A stretch of 15,226 nucleotides of DNA from assembly GCA_903917505.1 (NCBI GenBank), contig CAIXAY010000319.1, positions 1 to 15,226 of the forward strand. The letters run 5' to 3'. Under the pieces are notes generated by a model that searched no databases, was not told the DNA's origin, and worked only from the letters and a program-made list of their open reading frames with translations. This document shows positions 5,750 to 14,861 of the stretch, in pieces. The DNA is from an uncultured beta proteobacterium (GTDB lineage: Bacteria; Pseudomonadota; Gammaproteobacteria; Burkholderiales; Rhodocyclaceae). Position numbers and translations under genes: made by a program. Each line of letters opens with the position of its first letter. The stretch's first letter is position 1.

Positions 5750-7147
5750 CTAAATCAGACCGCCGCCGAGCGAGCGGTAGAGATCGATGGCATTGGTCAG
5801 CCTGAGCAGTTGCGCCTGCACCAGCGCCTGCTCGGCGAGGAAGAGGTCGCGCTCGGCGATCAGCACTTCGATGTAGTTGGCGATACCGGTGCGGTAGCGC
5901 TGCTCGACGAGGCGCAGCAAATCGGCCTGGGCATCGGTCACCGCCTGCTGCTCTTCGATCTGCTGGTCGAGCAGCGAACGCGCGACGAGCGCGTCGGCGA
6001 CTTCGCGGAAGGCGACCTGGATGGTCTTTTCGTAATCGGCGACGGCGATATCCTTGCGCACCTCGGTCAGCGTCAAGGTGGCGCTGTTGCGCCCGGCATC
6101 GAAAATCGGCATGAGCAGCTGCGGCGCGAACGACCAGGCGCCCGAGCCCGAGTCGAACAGGCCGGACAAGGCGTTGCTCGCCGTGCCATAGCCGGCGGTC
6201 AGCGAAATGCGCGGGAAGAAAGCGGCGCGCGCCGCGCCGATGTTGGCGTTGGCGGCTTTCAGGCGCTCCTCGGCGGCGCGGATGTCGGGCCGCCGCGTCA
6301 GCAGTTCGGACGGCAGGCCGGCCGGCAATTCGCTGACGATGCCCTGCGCCGCAAGCGCCTGCACGACCGGCATGCCGGCGACCGGTTTGCCGACCAGCAG
6401 GACCAGCGCATTGTTCGCTTGCGCGCGTTGCCGCGCCAGCACCGCGAGTGCGATGCGGGCGTTGAGCACCAGAGTTTCGTTGGCGCGCAAATCGAGCGCT
6501 GAACTCGCGCCGACATCGAAGCGCTGCCGGGCGAGCTTGTAAGCGACTTCACGCCCGTCGAGCGTGCGTTGCGCGAGCTCCTGCTGCTCGGCGAAAGCGC
6601 GTTCGGCCAGCGCCGCCTTGGCGACCTCGGCGATCAGGCTGATCTGCGCCGCCTGGCGCGCTTCGCCGGTGGCCAGATACAGGCTCAATGCCGCCTGATT
6701 GAGGCTGCGCACGCGGCCGAGATAATCGATCTCGAAAGACGCCAGGCTGAAGCCGACCTGATAGGCGCTGGCGGTCATCTGCGCACCGGTCGTCGACAGG
6801 CTGGCCGGCGTGTGCGCCCGGTTGCCGGTGAAGCTGCCGTTGATATTGGGGTAGAGGTCGGCCGACTGAATGTTGTAGAGCGCGCGCGCTTCGTCGATGC
6901 GCAAAGCCGCCGTGCGCAGGTCGCGATTGTTCTCGAGCGAAGCGGCGATCAGGGCCTGCAGTCCGGCGTCGGGGAAGAATTCGCGCCAGCCGAGTTCGGC
7001 GGCGCTGCGCGCTTCCTTGCCCGCCGCGTCGGCAGGGTAGTCCGCGGCGACCGGCGCGGCCGGACGCAGATAGTCGGGGATCAGCGAGCAGGCGCCGAGG
7101 GCAAACACGCCAGCCAGCGCGAGCAATGCCGCTATCGTCTTAATCAT
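5750..7147 (-). CDS. RND efflux outer-membrane channel lipoprotein (OprM/NodT family)
   Basis: This is a 465-residue outer-membrane factor that forms the exit duct of a tripartite efflux pump. A signal peptide with lipobox FALGAC places the lipidated Cys at residue 20. After it come SLIPDYLRP, the usual N-terminal motif, and the two pseudo-repeats of the family: long helices rich in Ala, Leu and Gln, with ARAAFFPRISLTAGYG opening the second half and AFREVADAL and EQRYRTGIANYIEVLIAERDL near the end. The start at 7147 is preferred over the upstream ATG at 7174 because GGGGAGAA (7153-7160) lies 5 bases before it and the signal peptide then starts normally. It overlaps the pump gene's stop by 8 bases, so translation is probably coupled. 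It is the last gene of the operon. Confidence 0.95.
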   Translation of the reverse strand: MIKTIAALLALAGVFALGACSLIPDYLRPAAPVAADYPADAAGKEARSAAELGWREFFPDAGLQALIAASLENNRDLRTAALRIDEARALYNIQSADLYPNINGSFTGNRAHTPASLSTTGAQMTASAYQVGFSLASFEIDYLGRVRSLNQAALSLYLATGEARQAAQISLIAEVAKAALAERAFAEQQELAQRTLDGREVAYKLARQRFDVGASSALDLRANETLVLNARIALAVLARQRAQANNALVLLVGKPVAGMPVVQALAAQGIVSELPAGLPSELLTRRPDIRAAEERLKAANANIGAARAAFFPRISLTAGYGTASNALSGLFDSGSGAWSFAPQLLMPIFDAGRNSATLTLTEVRKDIAVADYEKTIQVAFREVADALVARSLLDQQIEEQQAVTDAQADLLRLVEQRYRTGIANYIEVLIAERDLFLAEQALVQAQLLRLTNAIDLYRSLGGGLI

Positions 7148-10100
7148 GCTGGTTCTCCCCGCTCTCTTCGGCAACGTGTTGCAGGTGGGCGGCGTACATT
7201 TTTCTTTGCCGCTCGCTTCCCTTGAAGAAGCGCCGGACGACGACGAAGAAGATCGGCACCAGGAAAACTGCCAGCAAGGTCGCGGTAATCATGCCGCCCA
7301 TCACGCCGGTGCCGATCGCGCGCTGGCTGCTCGAGCCCGCGCCGCTGGCGATGACCAGCGGAAAGACGCCGAGGATGAAAGCCAGCGAAGTCATCAGGAT
7401 CGGGCGGAAGCGCAGATGCACGGCTTCGAGCGTCGCCTCGATCAGGGTCCGGCCCTGCGCCTGCAAGTCCTTGGCGTACTCGATGATCAGGATCGCGTTC
7501 TTGGCCGACAGGCCGATGATGGCGATCAGGCCGACCTTGAAATAAACGTCGTTGGGCATGCCGCGCAAGGTCGCGCCGAGCAGCGCGCCGAGGATGCCGA
7601 GCGGCACCACGAGGATCACCGAGAAGGGAATCGAGGTGCTCTCGTAGAGCGCGGCGAGACACAGGAAGACGGCCAGCAGCGACAGCGCGAACAGCGCCGG
7701 CGCCTGCGAACCCGACATCTTCTCTTCGTACGAGCCGGCCGTCCATTCGTAGCCGAAGCCGGCGGGCAGCTGCTTGGCCAGCCGCTCCATTTCGTCCATC
7801 GCCTCGCCGGTGCTGCGCCCCTTGGCCGCGTCGCCGGAAATCTTTACCGCCGGATAGCCGTTGTAGCGCGACAGTTGCACCGCGCCGATGATCCAGTGCG
7901 ACTTGGCGAACGACGAAAACGGCACCATCGTTCCCTGCGCGTTATGCACATAGAGTTTCTGCAAGTCTTCCGGCTGCAGGCGCTGCGGCGCGTCGACCTG
8001 CAGCAGCACGCGCTGTTGCCGGCCCATGTTCGGGAAATCGTTGATGTAAGCCGAACTCAGGGCATTGGTCAGGGTGTTGTTGATTTCGGCAAAACTGACG
8101 CCCAGCGCATTGGCCTTGTCGCGGTCGATGTCGATCTGCAGCTGCGGCGTGTCCTCCAGGCCTTCGGGGCGGGTACCGACGAGGACAGCACTTTGCGCGG
8201 CCATGCCGAGCAACTGGTTGCGCGCCGCCAGCAGGGCCTCGTGGCCGAGCCCGCCGCGGTCCTGCAGGCGGAAGGTGAAGCCGGTCGCGTTGCCGAGTTC
8301 GCGGATCGGCGGCGGGTTGATCGGGTAAATGATCGCGTCGCGAATCCCCATGAACACGCCGAAAGCGCGGGCGGCGATGGCGCTCGCCGACTGGTCGGCG
8401 GGGCGCTCGCTCCAGTCGGTCAATGGCGTGAATACCAGGCCGGCGTTCTGGCCGCTGCCGGAAAAACTGAAACCGGTGACGGCGATGGTGCGGGCGATCG
8501 GCGGCTGCTTCAGGTAATACGCCTCGACCTGTTCGAGCACCGCGGTCGTGCGGCTGGCGCTGGCGCCCGGCGGCAACTGGACGTTGGTGATGATGAAACC
8601 CTGGTCTTCGATCGGCAGGAAGGACGAGGGCAGCCGGTAGTAAAGCAGCGCGACGCAGGCGATGATGACGCCATAGATGATCATGTAGCGGCTGGCCTTT
8701 GGCAGCATCCGGGCGATCAGGCTTTGATAGCCGATGGCGCTGCGGTGGAAGCCGCGGTTGAACCAGCCGAAGAAACCGGTCTTTTCGTGGTGATGACCGG
8801 CGACCACCGGTTGCAGGATTAGCGCGCACAGTGCCGGCGTCAGGGTCAGCGCCATCAGCGCCGAGAACAGCATCGACGAGACCATCGACAGCGTGAACTG
8901 GCGGTAGATCGCGCCGACGGCGCCGCCGAAGAAGGCCATCGGGATGAACACCGCGGTCAGCACCAGGGTGATGCCGACGATCGCGCCGGTGATCTGGCCC
9001 ATCGCCTTGCGCGTCGCATCGCGCGGCGACAGTCCTTCTTCACTCATGATGCGCTCGACGTTCTCGACGACGACGATCGCGTCATCGACCAGGATGCCGA
9101 TCGCCAGCACCATGCCGAACATGGTCAGCACGTTGATCGAATAGCCGAAGGCCGCCATCGAGGCGAAAGTGCCCATCAGCGCCACCGGCACGACGATGGT
9201 CGGGATCAGCGTGTAGCGGATGTTCTGCAGGAACAGGTACATCACCAGGAAGACCAGCACCACCGCCTGCAGCAGCGTCTTGACCACTTCCTCGATGGAG
9301 ATCTGCACGAACAGCGAGGTGTCGTAGGGAATGTCGTAGCGCACGCCGGCCGGGAAATAGCGCGACAGTTCCTCCATCTTGGCGCGCACCGCCTTGGCCG
9401 TGGCCAGCGCATTGGCCGTCGGCGACAGTTGCACGCCGACCGCCGAAGTCGGCTTGCCGTTGAGGCGCGCCGTGGTGGCGTAACTCTGGCCGCCGATCTC
9501 GATGCGCGCGACGTCGTGCAGGCGCGCCGTCGAACCGTCGGGATTGGCGCGCAGGACGATGTTGCCGAACTCCTCCGGCGTCGTCAGCTGGCCGGTGACG
9601 ATGATAGGCGCGGCGATGCGCTGCGACTCGGGGCTCGGCAGATCGCCGAGGGTGCCCGAAGCGACCTGGGCGTTCTGGTTGCGAATGGCGTTGGCGACGT
9701 CGGTCGGGGTGAGCTTGAGACCAACCAGCTTGGCCGGATCGAGCCACACGCGCATGGCGCGCTCGGTGCCGAAGAGCTGGGCCTGGCCGACGCCGGGGAC
9801 GCGGCGGATTTCATTCAAGACATTGCGCGACAGATAGTCGCCGAGCGCGACCGGATCGAGCCTTTCGTCGGTCGACGAGAGCGCCGTGAACAACAGGAAA
9901 TTGCTGCGCGCCTTGGTGACGACGACACCTTGCTGGGTGACCGATTGCGGCAGGCGAGGCTCGACGCGCTTCAGGCGGTTCTGCACATCGACCGCGGCGA
10001 GATCCGGATTGGTTCCGGGAATGAAGGTGACGGTGATCGTCGCCTGGCCGTTGGCCTCGCTTTGCGATTCGATGTATTGCAGCCCGTCGGCGCCGTTCAT

Positions 10101-10304
10101 TTCCTGCTCGATCAGGCTGGTCACGCTCTCGTCGAGCGTTTTCGCCGAGGCGCCCGGGTAGGTCGCGGTGATCACCACCGACGGCGGCGCGATCGTCGGA
10201 TATTGGGCGACCGGCAATTCGGTGATCGACAGCGCGCCGCCGATCAGGATAAAGAGCGCGATCACCGCCGCGAAGACCGGGCGATCGATGAAGAACTTGA
10301 CCAT
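7140..10304 (-). CDS. RND multidrug efflux pump, HAE1 family (AcrB/MexB type)
   Basis: This 1054-residue inner-membrane proton/drug antiporter has the family's usual length. It starts with the typical MVKFFIDRPVFAAVIALFIL segment (TM1). The large periplasmic porter loops follow, and the TM4 proton-relay pair Asp407-Asp408 lies in GILVDDAIVVVENV. The TM10 Lys935 in GLSAKNAIL and Arg965 in HLRFRP correspond to AcrB Lys940 and Arg971. The late motif FILGVFPLVIASGAG is also present, and no key residue is missing. It exports amphiphilic compounds from periplasm and membrane through the channel encoded downstream, via the adaptor encoded upstream. A Shine-Dalgarno AAGGG (10314-10318) overlaps the adaptor's stop, giving a 12-base gap. 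Substrate range cannot be inferred. Confidence 0.97.
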   Translation of the reverse strand: MVKFFIDRPVFAAVIALFILIGGALSITELPVAQYPTIAPPSVVITATYPGASAKTLDESVTSLIEQEMNGADGLQYIESQSEANGQATITVTFIPGTNPDLAAVDVQNRLKRVEPRLPQSVTQQGVVVTKARSNFLLFTALSSTDERLDPVALGDYLSRNVLNEIRRVPGVGQAQLFGTERAMRVWLDPAKLVGLKLTPTDVANAIRNQNAQVASGTLGDLPSPESQRIAAPIIVTGQLTTPEEFGNIVLRANPDGSTARLHDVARIEIGGQSYATTARLNGKPTSAVGVQLSPTANALATAKAVRAKMEELSRYFPAGVRYDIPYDTSLFVQISIEEVVKTLLQAVVLVFLVMYLFLQNIRYTLIPTIVVPVALMGTFASMAAFGYSINVLTMFGMVLAIGILVDDAIVVVENVERIMSEEGLSPRDATRKAMGQITGAIVGITLVLTAVFIPMAFFGGAVGAIYRQFTLSMVSSMLFSALMALTLTPALCALILQPVVAGHHHEKTGFFGWFNRGFHRSAIGYQSLIARMLPKASRYMIIYGVIIACVALLYYRLPSSFLPIEDQGFIITNVQLPPGASASRTTAVLEQVEAYYLKQPPIARTIAVTGFSFSGSGQNAGLVFTPLTDWSERPADQSASAIAARAFGVFMGIRDAIIYPINPPPIRELGNATGFTFRLQDRGGLGHEALLAARNQLLGMAAQSAVLVGTRPEGLEDTPQLQIDIDRDKANALGVSFAEINNTLTNALSSAYINDFPNMGRQQRVLLQVDAPQRLQPEDLQKLYVHNAQGTMVPFSSFAKSHWIIGAVQLSRYNGYPAVKISGDAAKGRSTGEAMDEMERLAKQLPAGFGYEWTAGSYEEKMSGSQAPALFALSLLAVFLCLAALYESTSIPFSVILVVPLGILGALLGATLRGMPNDVYFKVGLIAIIGLSAKNAILIIEYAKDLQAQGRTLIEATLEAVHLRFRPILMTSLAFILGVFPLVIASGAGSSSQRAIGTGVMGGMITATLLAVFLVPIFFVVVRRFFKGSERQRKMYAAHLQHVAEESGENQHD

Positions 10305-10316
10305 GTGCGGATACCC

Positions 10317-11474
10317 TTATTTTTCTGCGGTCGGCTTGGCTTGCCATGGCACGGGTTTGACGGTCGCACCCGGCTTGGTTTTCTGCAGTCCTTCGACGAT
10401 GACCTGATCGCCGGGCTTGAGGCCCCGGCTGATGATCCATTTGCCGTCCTGGACGGCGTCGGTGACGACCGGTTGCGCGCTGACCTTGCCATCGGCCCCG
10501 ACGAGCAGTACCGACGCGCCGTCGGTGCCGCGCACCACGGCCTGTTGCGGCACGGTGATGGCGCTCTCATTGACCGCCTGCTCGAGCCGGGCGCGCACAT
10601 ACATTCCCGGCAAAAGTTCGTGTTCGGGATTCGGGAACTCGGCGCGCATCAGGATCGCGCCCGAGCTTTCATCGACCGTCAGGTCGGAAAACAGCAGCTT
10701 GCCCGGATGCGCATAGACATGGCCATCCTCGGCAACGAGCATGACCCTGGCCTGCCCCTGTCCGGCACTCTTCAACTGGCCGTTGGCCAGCGCCTGCTTG
10801 AGCTGCATCAGTTCGGTGCTCGACTGGGTGATGTTCACGAAGATCGGATCGATCTGCTGCACCGTGGCCAGCGGCGTCGCTTCCCCCTGGCCGACCAGCG
10901 CGCCTTCGGTGACCAGCGCGCGGCCGATCCGGCCGGCGATCGGCGAAGTGACGGTGGCATAACCGAGATTGAGCCGCGCCGTGTCCACCGCCGCCTTGCT
11001 CGCGGCGAGATCGGCGCTGGTCTGCTGCTGCGCGGTGAGCACGTCGTCGTATTCCTGCTTGCTGATCGCGGCAGTTTCCACCAGCGGCTTGTAACGCTGG
11101 ACTTTCAGATTGGCCTGCGCGAGGTTCGCTTCGGCTTTCTCGAGCGCCGCCTGCGCGCTGTTCAGCGTCGCCTGGAACTGCGCCGGGTCGATGCGGAACA
11201 GCACCTCGCCGGCTTTCACGTCGCTGCCTTCGCGAAACGCTTTTTGCAGCACCACGCCCGGCACGCGCGCGCGCACCTGCGCGACCCGCGTGGCTTCGAG
11301 CCGCCCCGGCAATTCGGTGACGAGGCTGATGCGCTCGGGCGCGACGGTCAGCACCGCGACCTCGGGCGCAGGCATCTGGCCCTGGCCAGTCGGCGCTTTG
11401 GCGCCGCAACCGGCGAGCGCAGTGAATAGCAGCAACGCTGCCGCGGAAAGTTGAAAATGACGAATTGAAAGCAT
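10317..11474 (-). CDS. RND efflux periplasmic adaptor lipoprotein (AcrA/MexA type)
   Basis: This is a 385-residue membrane-fusion protein linking pump and channel. The signal peptide has lipobox LAGC with the lipidated Cys at residue 23. Domains in order are the first lipoyl half (around RVPGVVLQKAFREGSDVKAGEVLFRID), a helical hairpin (about 90-165, heptad-like with many Ala, Gln and Lys), the second lipoyl half (ATVTSPIAGRIGRALVTEGALV), a beta-barrel with DPIFVNITQSS, and a membrane-proximal domain with LLPGMYVRARL and VPQQAVV. The ATG at 11474 is chosen because AGGG (11481-11484) lies 6 bases before it and gives a standard signal peptide. An ATG at 11498 in the same frame overlaps the repressor's stop as ATGA and remains possible. 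It precedes the pump gene by 12 bases. Confidence 0.93.
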   Translation of the reverse strand: MLSIRHFQLSAAALLLFTALAGCGAKAPTGQGQMPAPEVAVLTVAPERISLVTELPGRLEATRVAQVRARVPGVVLQKAFREGSDVKAGEVLFRIDPAQFQATLNSAQAALEKAEANLAQANLKVQRYKPLVETAAISKQEYDDVLTAQQQTSADLAASKAAVDTARLNLGYATVTSPIAGRIGRALVTEGALVGQGEATPLATVQQIDPIFVNITQSSTELMQLKQALANGQLKSAGQGQARVMLVAEDGHVYAHPGKLLFSDLTVDESSGAILMRAEFPNPEHELLPGMYVRARLEQAVNESAITVPQQAVVRGTDGASVLLVGADGKVSAQPVVTDAVQDGKWIISRGLKPGDQVIVEGLQKTKPGATVKPVPWQAKPTAEK

Positions 11475-11494
11475 GATTTTCCCTGTTTGCTTAT

Positions 11495-11932
11495 TCATTT
11501 GGCCGACTCGATGGTGGCTTGCAGCGTTTCCAGCAACTCCGTGGCGACGCGCAATTTCTTTGCGTCGATATGGGCGAGCAGCTCGCCGCGGAAGGCATCC
11601 GCTTCGGTCTTCACGCGTTCATACAAATGATTGCCGGCGGCAGTCAGCTCGATGAACTTGACGCGCCGGTCCGTTGGCGACGGGACGCGCAGCACCAACC
11701 CGGCCTTGACCAGCCGGTCTATCGTCGCCACCATGGTCGCTCCCTCGACACCCAGCCGATGCGCCAGTTCGGTTTGCGACAACGCTTCATCGGCCGTGGC
11801 GATCACCGCAATGGCCAGCCAGCTGGCCTGCCCGACACCCAAATCCTTCAGGCGGCGGTCAACCGCCTGACGCCAGGTGCGCGCAGTATTGTACAGCGCC
11901 AGAGAGAAGCGCTTCTCGAGGATCGACGGCAT
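11495..11932 (-). CDS. MarR/SlyA-family transcriptional repressor of the efflux operon
   Basis: This 145-residue protein is of standard MarR size. The N-terminal helix (LEKRFSLALYNTARTWRQAVDRRL) is for dimerisation. The winged helix-turn-helix runs from about 49 to 95, with SQTELAHRLGVEGATMVATIDRLVKAGLV, followed by the wing PSPTDRRVKF carrying the typical Asp-Arg-Arg. A C-terminal helix completes the dimer interface. Members usually bind palindromes and release on binding small phenolic or amphiphilic ligands. It is first in the efflux operon and a SlyA-type palindrome lies in its leader, so autorepression of the whole operon is likely. The Shine-Dalgarno is poor (AAGG about 15 bases upstream), which suggests low repressor synthesis or an unusual initiation. 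Confidence 0.93.
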   Translation of the reverse strand: MPSILEKRFSLALYNTARTWRQAVDRRLKDLGVGQASWLAIAVIATADEALSQTELAHRLGVEGATMVATIDRLVKAGLVLRVPSPTDRRVKFIELTAAGNHLYERVKTEADAFRGELLAHIDAKKLRVATELLETLQATIESAK

Positions 11933-11948
11933 AGCGGATAAATTAACC

Positions 11949-11960
11949 TTAGCTAGCTAA
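11949..11960. promoter_or_regulatory. SlyA/MarR-type operator
   Basis: TTAGCTAGCTAA is a perfect 12-bp palindrome differing at one position from the SlyA consensus TTAGCAAGCTAA. It lies 16 bases before the repressor start and about 20 bases downstream of a consensus -10 box, where a bound repressor would block transcription of its own operon. Confidence 0.8.
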
Positions 11961-11980
11961 CCATTAGGGGGCTAAAAGTT

Positions 11981-11986
11981 ATTATA
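11981..11986 (-). promoter_or_regulatory. -10 box of the efflux operon promoter
   Basis: TATAAT on the minus strand is a perfect consensus -10. TTGCCA at 12006-12011 is a candidate -35, but with a long 19-base spacer. The transcript would begin near 11974, placing the palindrome 11949-11960 within the early transcribed region. Confidence 0.65.
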
Positions 11987-12020
11987 CAAGGTATATCGGG
12001 GCCGGTGGCAAGACCGTCTC

Positions 12021-12049
12021 TTGAATTGCCGTTCGGCGGGTTCTATACT
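12021..12049 (+). promoter_or_regulatory. Sigma-70 promoter of the ribbon-helix-helix gene unit
   Basis: TTGAAT (12021-12026) and TATACT (12044-12049) are separated by an ideal 17 bases. The transcript would start near 12056, about 30 bases before the ATG at 12087. Confidence 0.7.
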
Positions 12050-12086
12050 GTGCATGTGCTGACCATGACCATAAAGGACTGACGCA

Positions 12087-12365
12087 ATGGCCACTGCGAC
12101 CGAAAGAATCCCGGTGCTCGTCAGCGCCGCGGAGAAGAGCCAGATCGCCGACATGGCGAAAGCCGCGGGGCTGTCCATGGGCGAGTTTCTGCGGCGCGCC
12201 GCTTCGGCGTTCAGGCCGTCCGACGAGGAGCAGATCCTCGAGGCAATGATCGCCCAGATGCACAAGACCACGGCGCAAGCGAGCGATGCCGTCGAAAAAG
12301 CCTTGCAGCTGGTCGCCGCCTCGAACAAGCGCATCGCCGCGCTGGAACGGAGGGAGCGCCGATGA
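12087..12365 (+). CDS. Small ribbon-helix-helix protein with C-terminal coiled coil, function unknown
   Basis: This is a 92-residue protein. Residues 7-13 (RIPVLVS) look like the beta-ribbon, 14-27 like helix A and 29-40 (LSMGEFLRRAA) like helix B of a ribbon-helix-helix DNA-binding fold, of the kind found in antitoxins, NikA/MobC-type mobilisation proteins and small repressors. Residues about 46-90 are charged and helical, compatible with a coiled coil. AAAGGA (12073-12078) lies 8 bases before the ATG and a good promoter precedes it. Its stop overlaps the next ATG by four bases (ATGA), so the two products are probably made together and may interact. No toxin, relaxase or phage gene is adjacent, so neither an antitoxin nor a mobilisation role is supported. 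The fold call is moderate and the function unknown. Confidence 0.82.
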   Translation: MATATERIPVLVSAAEKSQIADMAKAAGLSMGEFLRRAASAFRPSDEEQILEAMIAQMHKTTAQASDAVEKALQLVAASNKRIAALERRERR

Positions 12366-12574
12366 GCGTCGCCGACAAGATGTGGGACGCCGTTACCACG
12401 GTCATCAAGATGAACGACAAGGTCGAAAGAATGGCGGCAACGATGGTCGCCCAGCAGCAGAAGATCGAGACTTTGACCGAGCGGATCATTCGCCTCGAAA
12501 CGGCGCTCGAGATCGGCCTGTCGCGCGGCGGCCCCGAAAAACCGACGCGCCGGATAGTGCACAAGGCGCCCTGA
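12362..12574 (+). CDS. Small coiled-coil protein, function unknown
   Basis: This 70-residue protein has hydrophobic residues at Val21, Met24, Met28, Ile35, Leu38, Ile42, Leu45 and Leu49 in 3-4 spacing (only Gln31 breaks the series), a strong heptad coiled coil. A short basic, Pro-containing tail (58-70) follows. There is no signal peptide or membrane segment. Its ATG overlaps the previous stop, with GGAGGGAG just upstream as Shine-Dalgarno, so translation is coupled to the ribbon-helix-helix gene. A partner or oligomerisation role for that protein is the natural inference; I do not recognise a named family. Confidence 0.78.
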   Translation: MSVADKMWDAVTTVIKMNDKVERMAATMVAQQQKIETLTERIIRLETALEIGLSRGGPEKPTRRIVHKAP

Positions 12575-12614
12575 GCGCCCGACGGATCGCTGCGCCGCGC
12601 ACAGACCGCCTGCG

Positions 12615-13295
12615 ATGAGTTCCCGCCTGATCTTCATTACCGGCGCCACCGGCTACCTGGGCCGGGCGCTCATTCCGGCGCTGCTCGCCCGCGGCCACCG
12701 GGTGCGGGCGCTGACCCGGGAGGACAGCCGGCAGCGCGTTCCGGCCGGCGCCGAGACGGTGATCGGCAACGCCCTCGACGCCGCGAGCTTCGCCGGCGCG
12801 ATCGCCCCGGCCGACACCCTGGTGCACCTGATCGGCACGCCGCACCCGAGCCCGGCCAAGGCCGCGAGCTTTCAGGCCGTCGATCGGGTTTCGGTCGACG
12901 CCGCCCTAGCCGCGGCGAGCGCCGCCCGGGTCCGGCATTTCGTTTATGTCAGCGTCGCCCAGCCGGCGCCGGTGATGCACGCCTATATCGCCGTGCGCGC
13001 CGCCGCCGAGCAGCGCATTCGCGCCAGCGGCATCGCGGCGACGATCCTGCGCCCGTGGTACGTTCTCGGTCCCGGCCATCGCTGGCCCTGCATCCTGCTG
13101 CCTGTCTATGCGCTCTGCAGGCGCCTGCCGGCGACACGGGAGGACGCCGAGCGCCTCGGCCTGGTGACGCTCGAACAGATGCTGCGCGCCCTCGTCGCGA
13201 GCATCGAACGCGATCCGCAGGGCGTGCGTATACTCGACGTTCCGGCCATCCGCGCAGCGAGTGCGGACAAGGCGATCTTTCCTGAAAGGACTTGA
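12615..13295 (+). CDS. NmrA-like / atypical SDR NAD(P)-binding protein
   Basis: This 226-residue protein has the N-terminal dinucleotide-binding motif TGATGYLG (9-16), a strand-loop ending in HLIGTPHP (71-78), YVSVAQPAPVMHAY (111-124) and ILRPWYVLGPGHRWP (144-158). These are features of the NmrA/atypical-SDR group (quinone reductase-like or redox-sensing proteins). Where classical SDRs have Tyr-x-x-x-Lys, it has Tyr124-x-x-x-Arg128, so classical dehydrogenase chemistry is doubtful. No clear Shine-Dalgarno precedes the ATG; it begins 40 bases after the coiled-coil gene and ends 2 bases before mmsA, so it is probably cotranscribed with both. The substrate is unknown. Confidence 0.85.
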   Translation: MSSRLIFITGATGYLGRALIPALLARGHRVRALTREDSRQRVPAGAETVIGNALDAASFAGAIAPADTLVHLIGTPHPSPAKAASFQAVDRVSVDAALAAASAARVRHFVYVSVAQPAPVMHAYIAVRAAAEQRIRASGIAATILRPWYVLGPGHRWPCILLPVYALCRRLPATREDAERLGLVTLEQMLRALVASIERDPQGVRILDVPAIRAASADKAIFPERT

Positions 13296-13297
13296 CG

Positions 13298-14806
<1,509 letters not shown>

Positions 14807-14861
14807 GCGGCCAAGAACGCTGCGGATCATCGTTCCGGCTGTCGCTGAAATACCGACAAGC

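Noticed and set aside
7148..7174. 9-residue N-terminal extension of the efflux channel
   Set aside because: It would spoil the signal peptide; GGGGAGAA and the 8-base overlap with the pump stop favour 7147.
9429..11429. Very long open frame (666 codons) opposite the pump and adaptor genes, and similar ones at 7146-8822 (+) and 13106-14656 (-)
   Set aside because: High GC with strong third-position bias keeps antisense frames open. The products are Arg/Asp/Gly-rich with no family signature, and they lie wholly opposite genes that carry clear motifs.
13292..13297. TTG start for mmsA
   Set aside because: The Shine-Dalgarno ends one base before it, while ATG at 13298 has 7-base spacing.
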